Origin: Sinorhizobium psoraleae
GTDB taxonomy: Bacteria; Pseudomonadota; Alphaproteobacteria; Rhizobiales; Rhizobiaceae
Direction of reading: 5' to 3'
DNA: 64,000 nt
NCBI RefSeq assembly: GCF_013283645.1
Contig: NZ_JABEKV010000001.1
Location: 1,232,577-1,296,576, forward strand
The notes beneath the pieces are model-generated. The model made no database searches, was not told the origin of the DNA, and saw only the letters and a program-made list of their open reading frames with translations. Below, piece by piece: positions 63,878 to 64,000 of this stretch; positions within the stretch are counted from its first letter, which is position 1; each line of letters opens with the position of its first letter. The translations under genes and the position numbers were made by a program.

Positions 63878-64000
63878 TCAGTCCACACTCAGCCGGTAGC
63901 CGATGCCGCGCACCGTCTGAAGCCAGACGGGGTTGGACGGGTCGTCCTCGATCTTGCGCCTCAGCCGGTTGATTTGCACGTCGATCGTCCGCTCGCCAAC
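63878..64000 (-). CDS. OmpR-family response regulator, C-terminal part (cut by window end)
   Basis: The visible 40 codons encode the end of an OmpR/PhoB winged helix: [20 protein letters not shown] then [13 protein letters not shown] and a stop at 63878-63880. This is the recognition helix and C-terminal hairpin of such regulators. It lies 35 nt upstream of the sensor kinase gene in the same direction, so the two form a two-component pair. The receiver domain is outside the window. Confidence 0.92.
   Translation of the reverse strand, partial: VGERTIDVQINRLRRKIEDDPSNPVWLQTVRGIGYRLSVD

Noticed and set aside
1-64000. tRNA or rRNA genes, CRISPR arrays, prophage or transposase genes
   Set aside because: None was found by reading both strands for cloverleaf features, regular spaced repeats or transposase/integrase motifs; the repeats present are short palindromic intergenic elements.

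Overview
The window is a gene-dense, GC-rich stretch of an alphaproteobacterial chromosome, most probably from Sinorhizobium/Ensifer. The evidence is the gene content and order: a ShmR-type haem receptor, then a leaderless-looking trpL attenuator ending in IWWWAR, a fused trpE(G), a Mn-exporting CDF protein, queF, a clpP paralogue and leuA. Many short rhizobial-type palindromic intergenic elements support this. No rRNA, tRNA, CRISPR, prophage or insertion sequence was seen. The species is not determined.

Layout. 1-5973 (+) is a tight operon of poorly characterised genes: a partial coiled-coil-like protein, a 382-aa protein, an AAA ATPase, a 429-aa protein and a membrane-anchored DUF2333-like protein. 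6157-9394 holds fhs, a DUF1993 protein and an extensin-like secreted protein. 9671-20969 holds shmR with a probable RirA operator, the trpL attenuator/sRNA and trpE(G), a Mn exporter plus queF, a GNAT, clpP, a probable leucine leader peptide plus leuA, and an ECF sigma/anti-sigma pair. 21156-27913 is mostly small enzymes and regulators: TPR protein, metallophosphoesterase, NUDIX, glutathionyl-hydroquinone reductase, two GNATs, and a Tat-exported MBL-fold hydrolase divergent from a NodD-like LysR regulator. 28005-34829 (-) is a four-gene MoxR/DUF58/DUF4159 module. 35093-38766 carries DUF1285, CoA pyrophosphatase, the CCA enzyme, DUF1059 and apt.

38792-53681 carries two MaoC proteins, ychF, a ClpS2-type adaptor, pth, a periplasmic binding protein, a GGDEF-EAL protein, rplY/ctc, a BenE transporter, an AcoR-like regulator lacking an ATPase domain beside an ExaC-like aldehyde dehydrogenase and DUF779, a NYN-LOTUS protein and prs. 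The minus-strand series prs, rplY, pth, ychF looks like a conserved housekeeping order opened by accessory insertions. 54001-64000 carries a lipoprotein, an M24-fold protein that has lost its metal ligands, pgeF, a MidA-like methyltransferase, lgt, ubiK, a YbjN protein, proC, a tRNA-binding protein, a tyrosine phosphatase and an EnvZ/OmpR-type pair cut by the window end.

The most interesting signals are regulatory or non-coding: a Leu-rich leader peptide before leuA arranged like trpL; a promoter-terminator and Mur-box-like arrangement before the Mn exporter; a long-range pairing with a competing hairpin in the 540-nt gap before the YbjN gene; a candidate operator before the aldehyde dehydrogenase; and several palindromic repeat families that share an inner core but have different arms. 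The best candidate for an undescribed protein system is the 1-5973 operon. Functions given for named families come from family knowledge; start sites and regulation are inferred from the sequence by eye.
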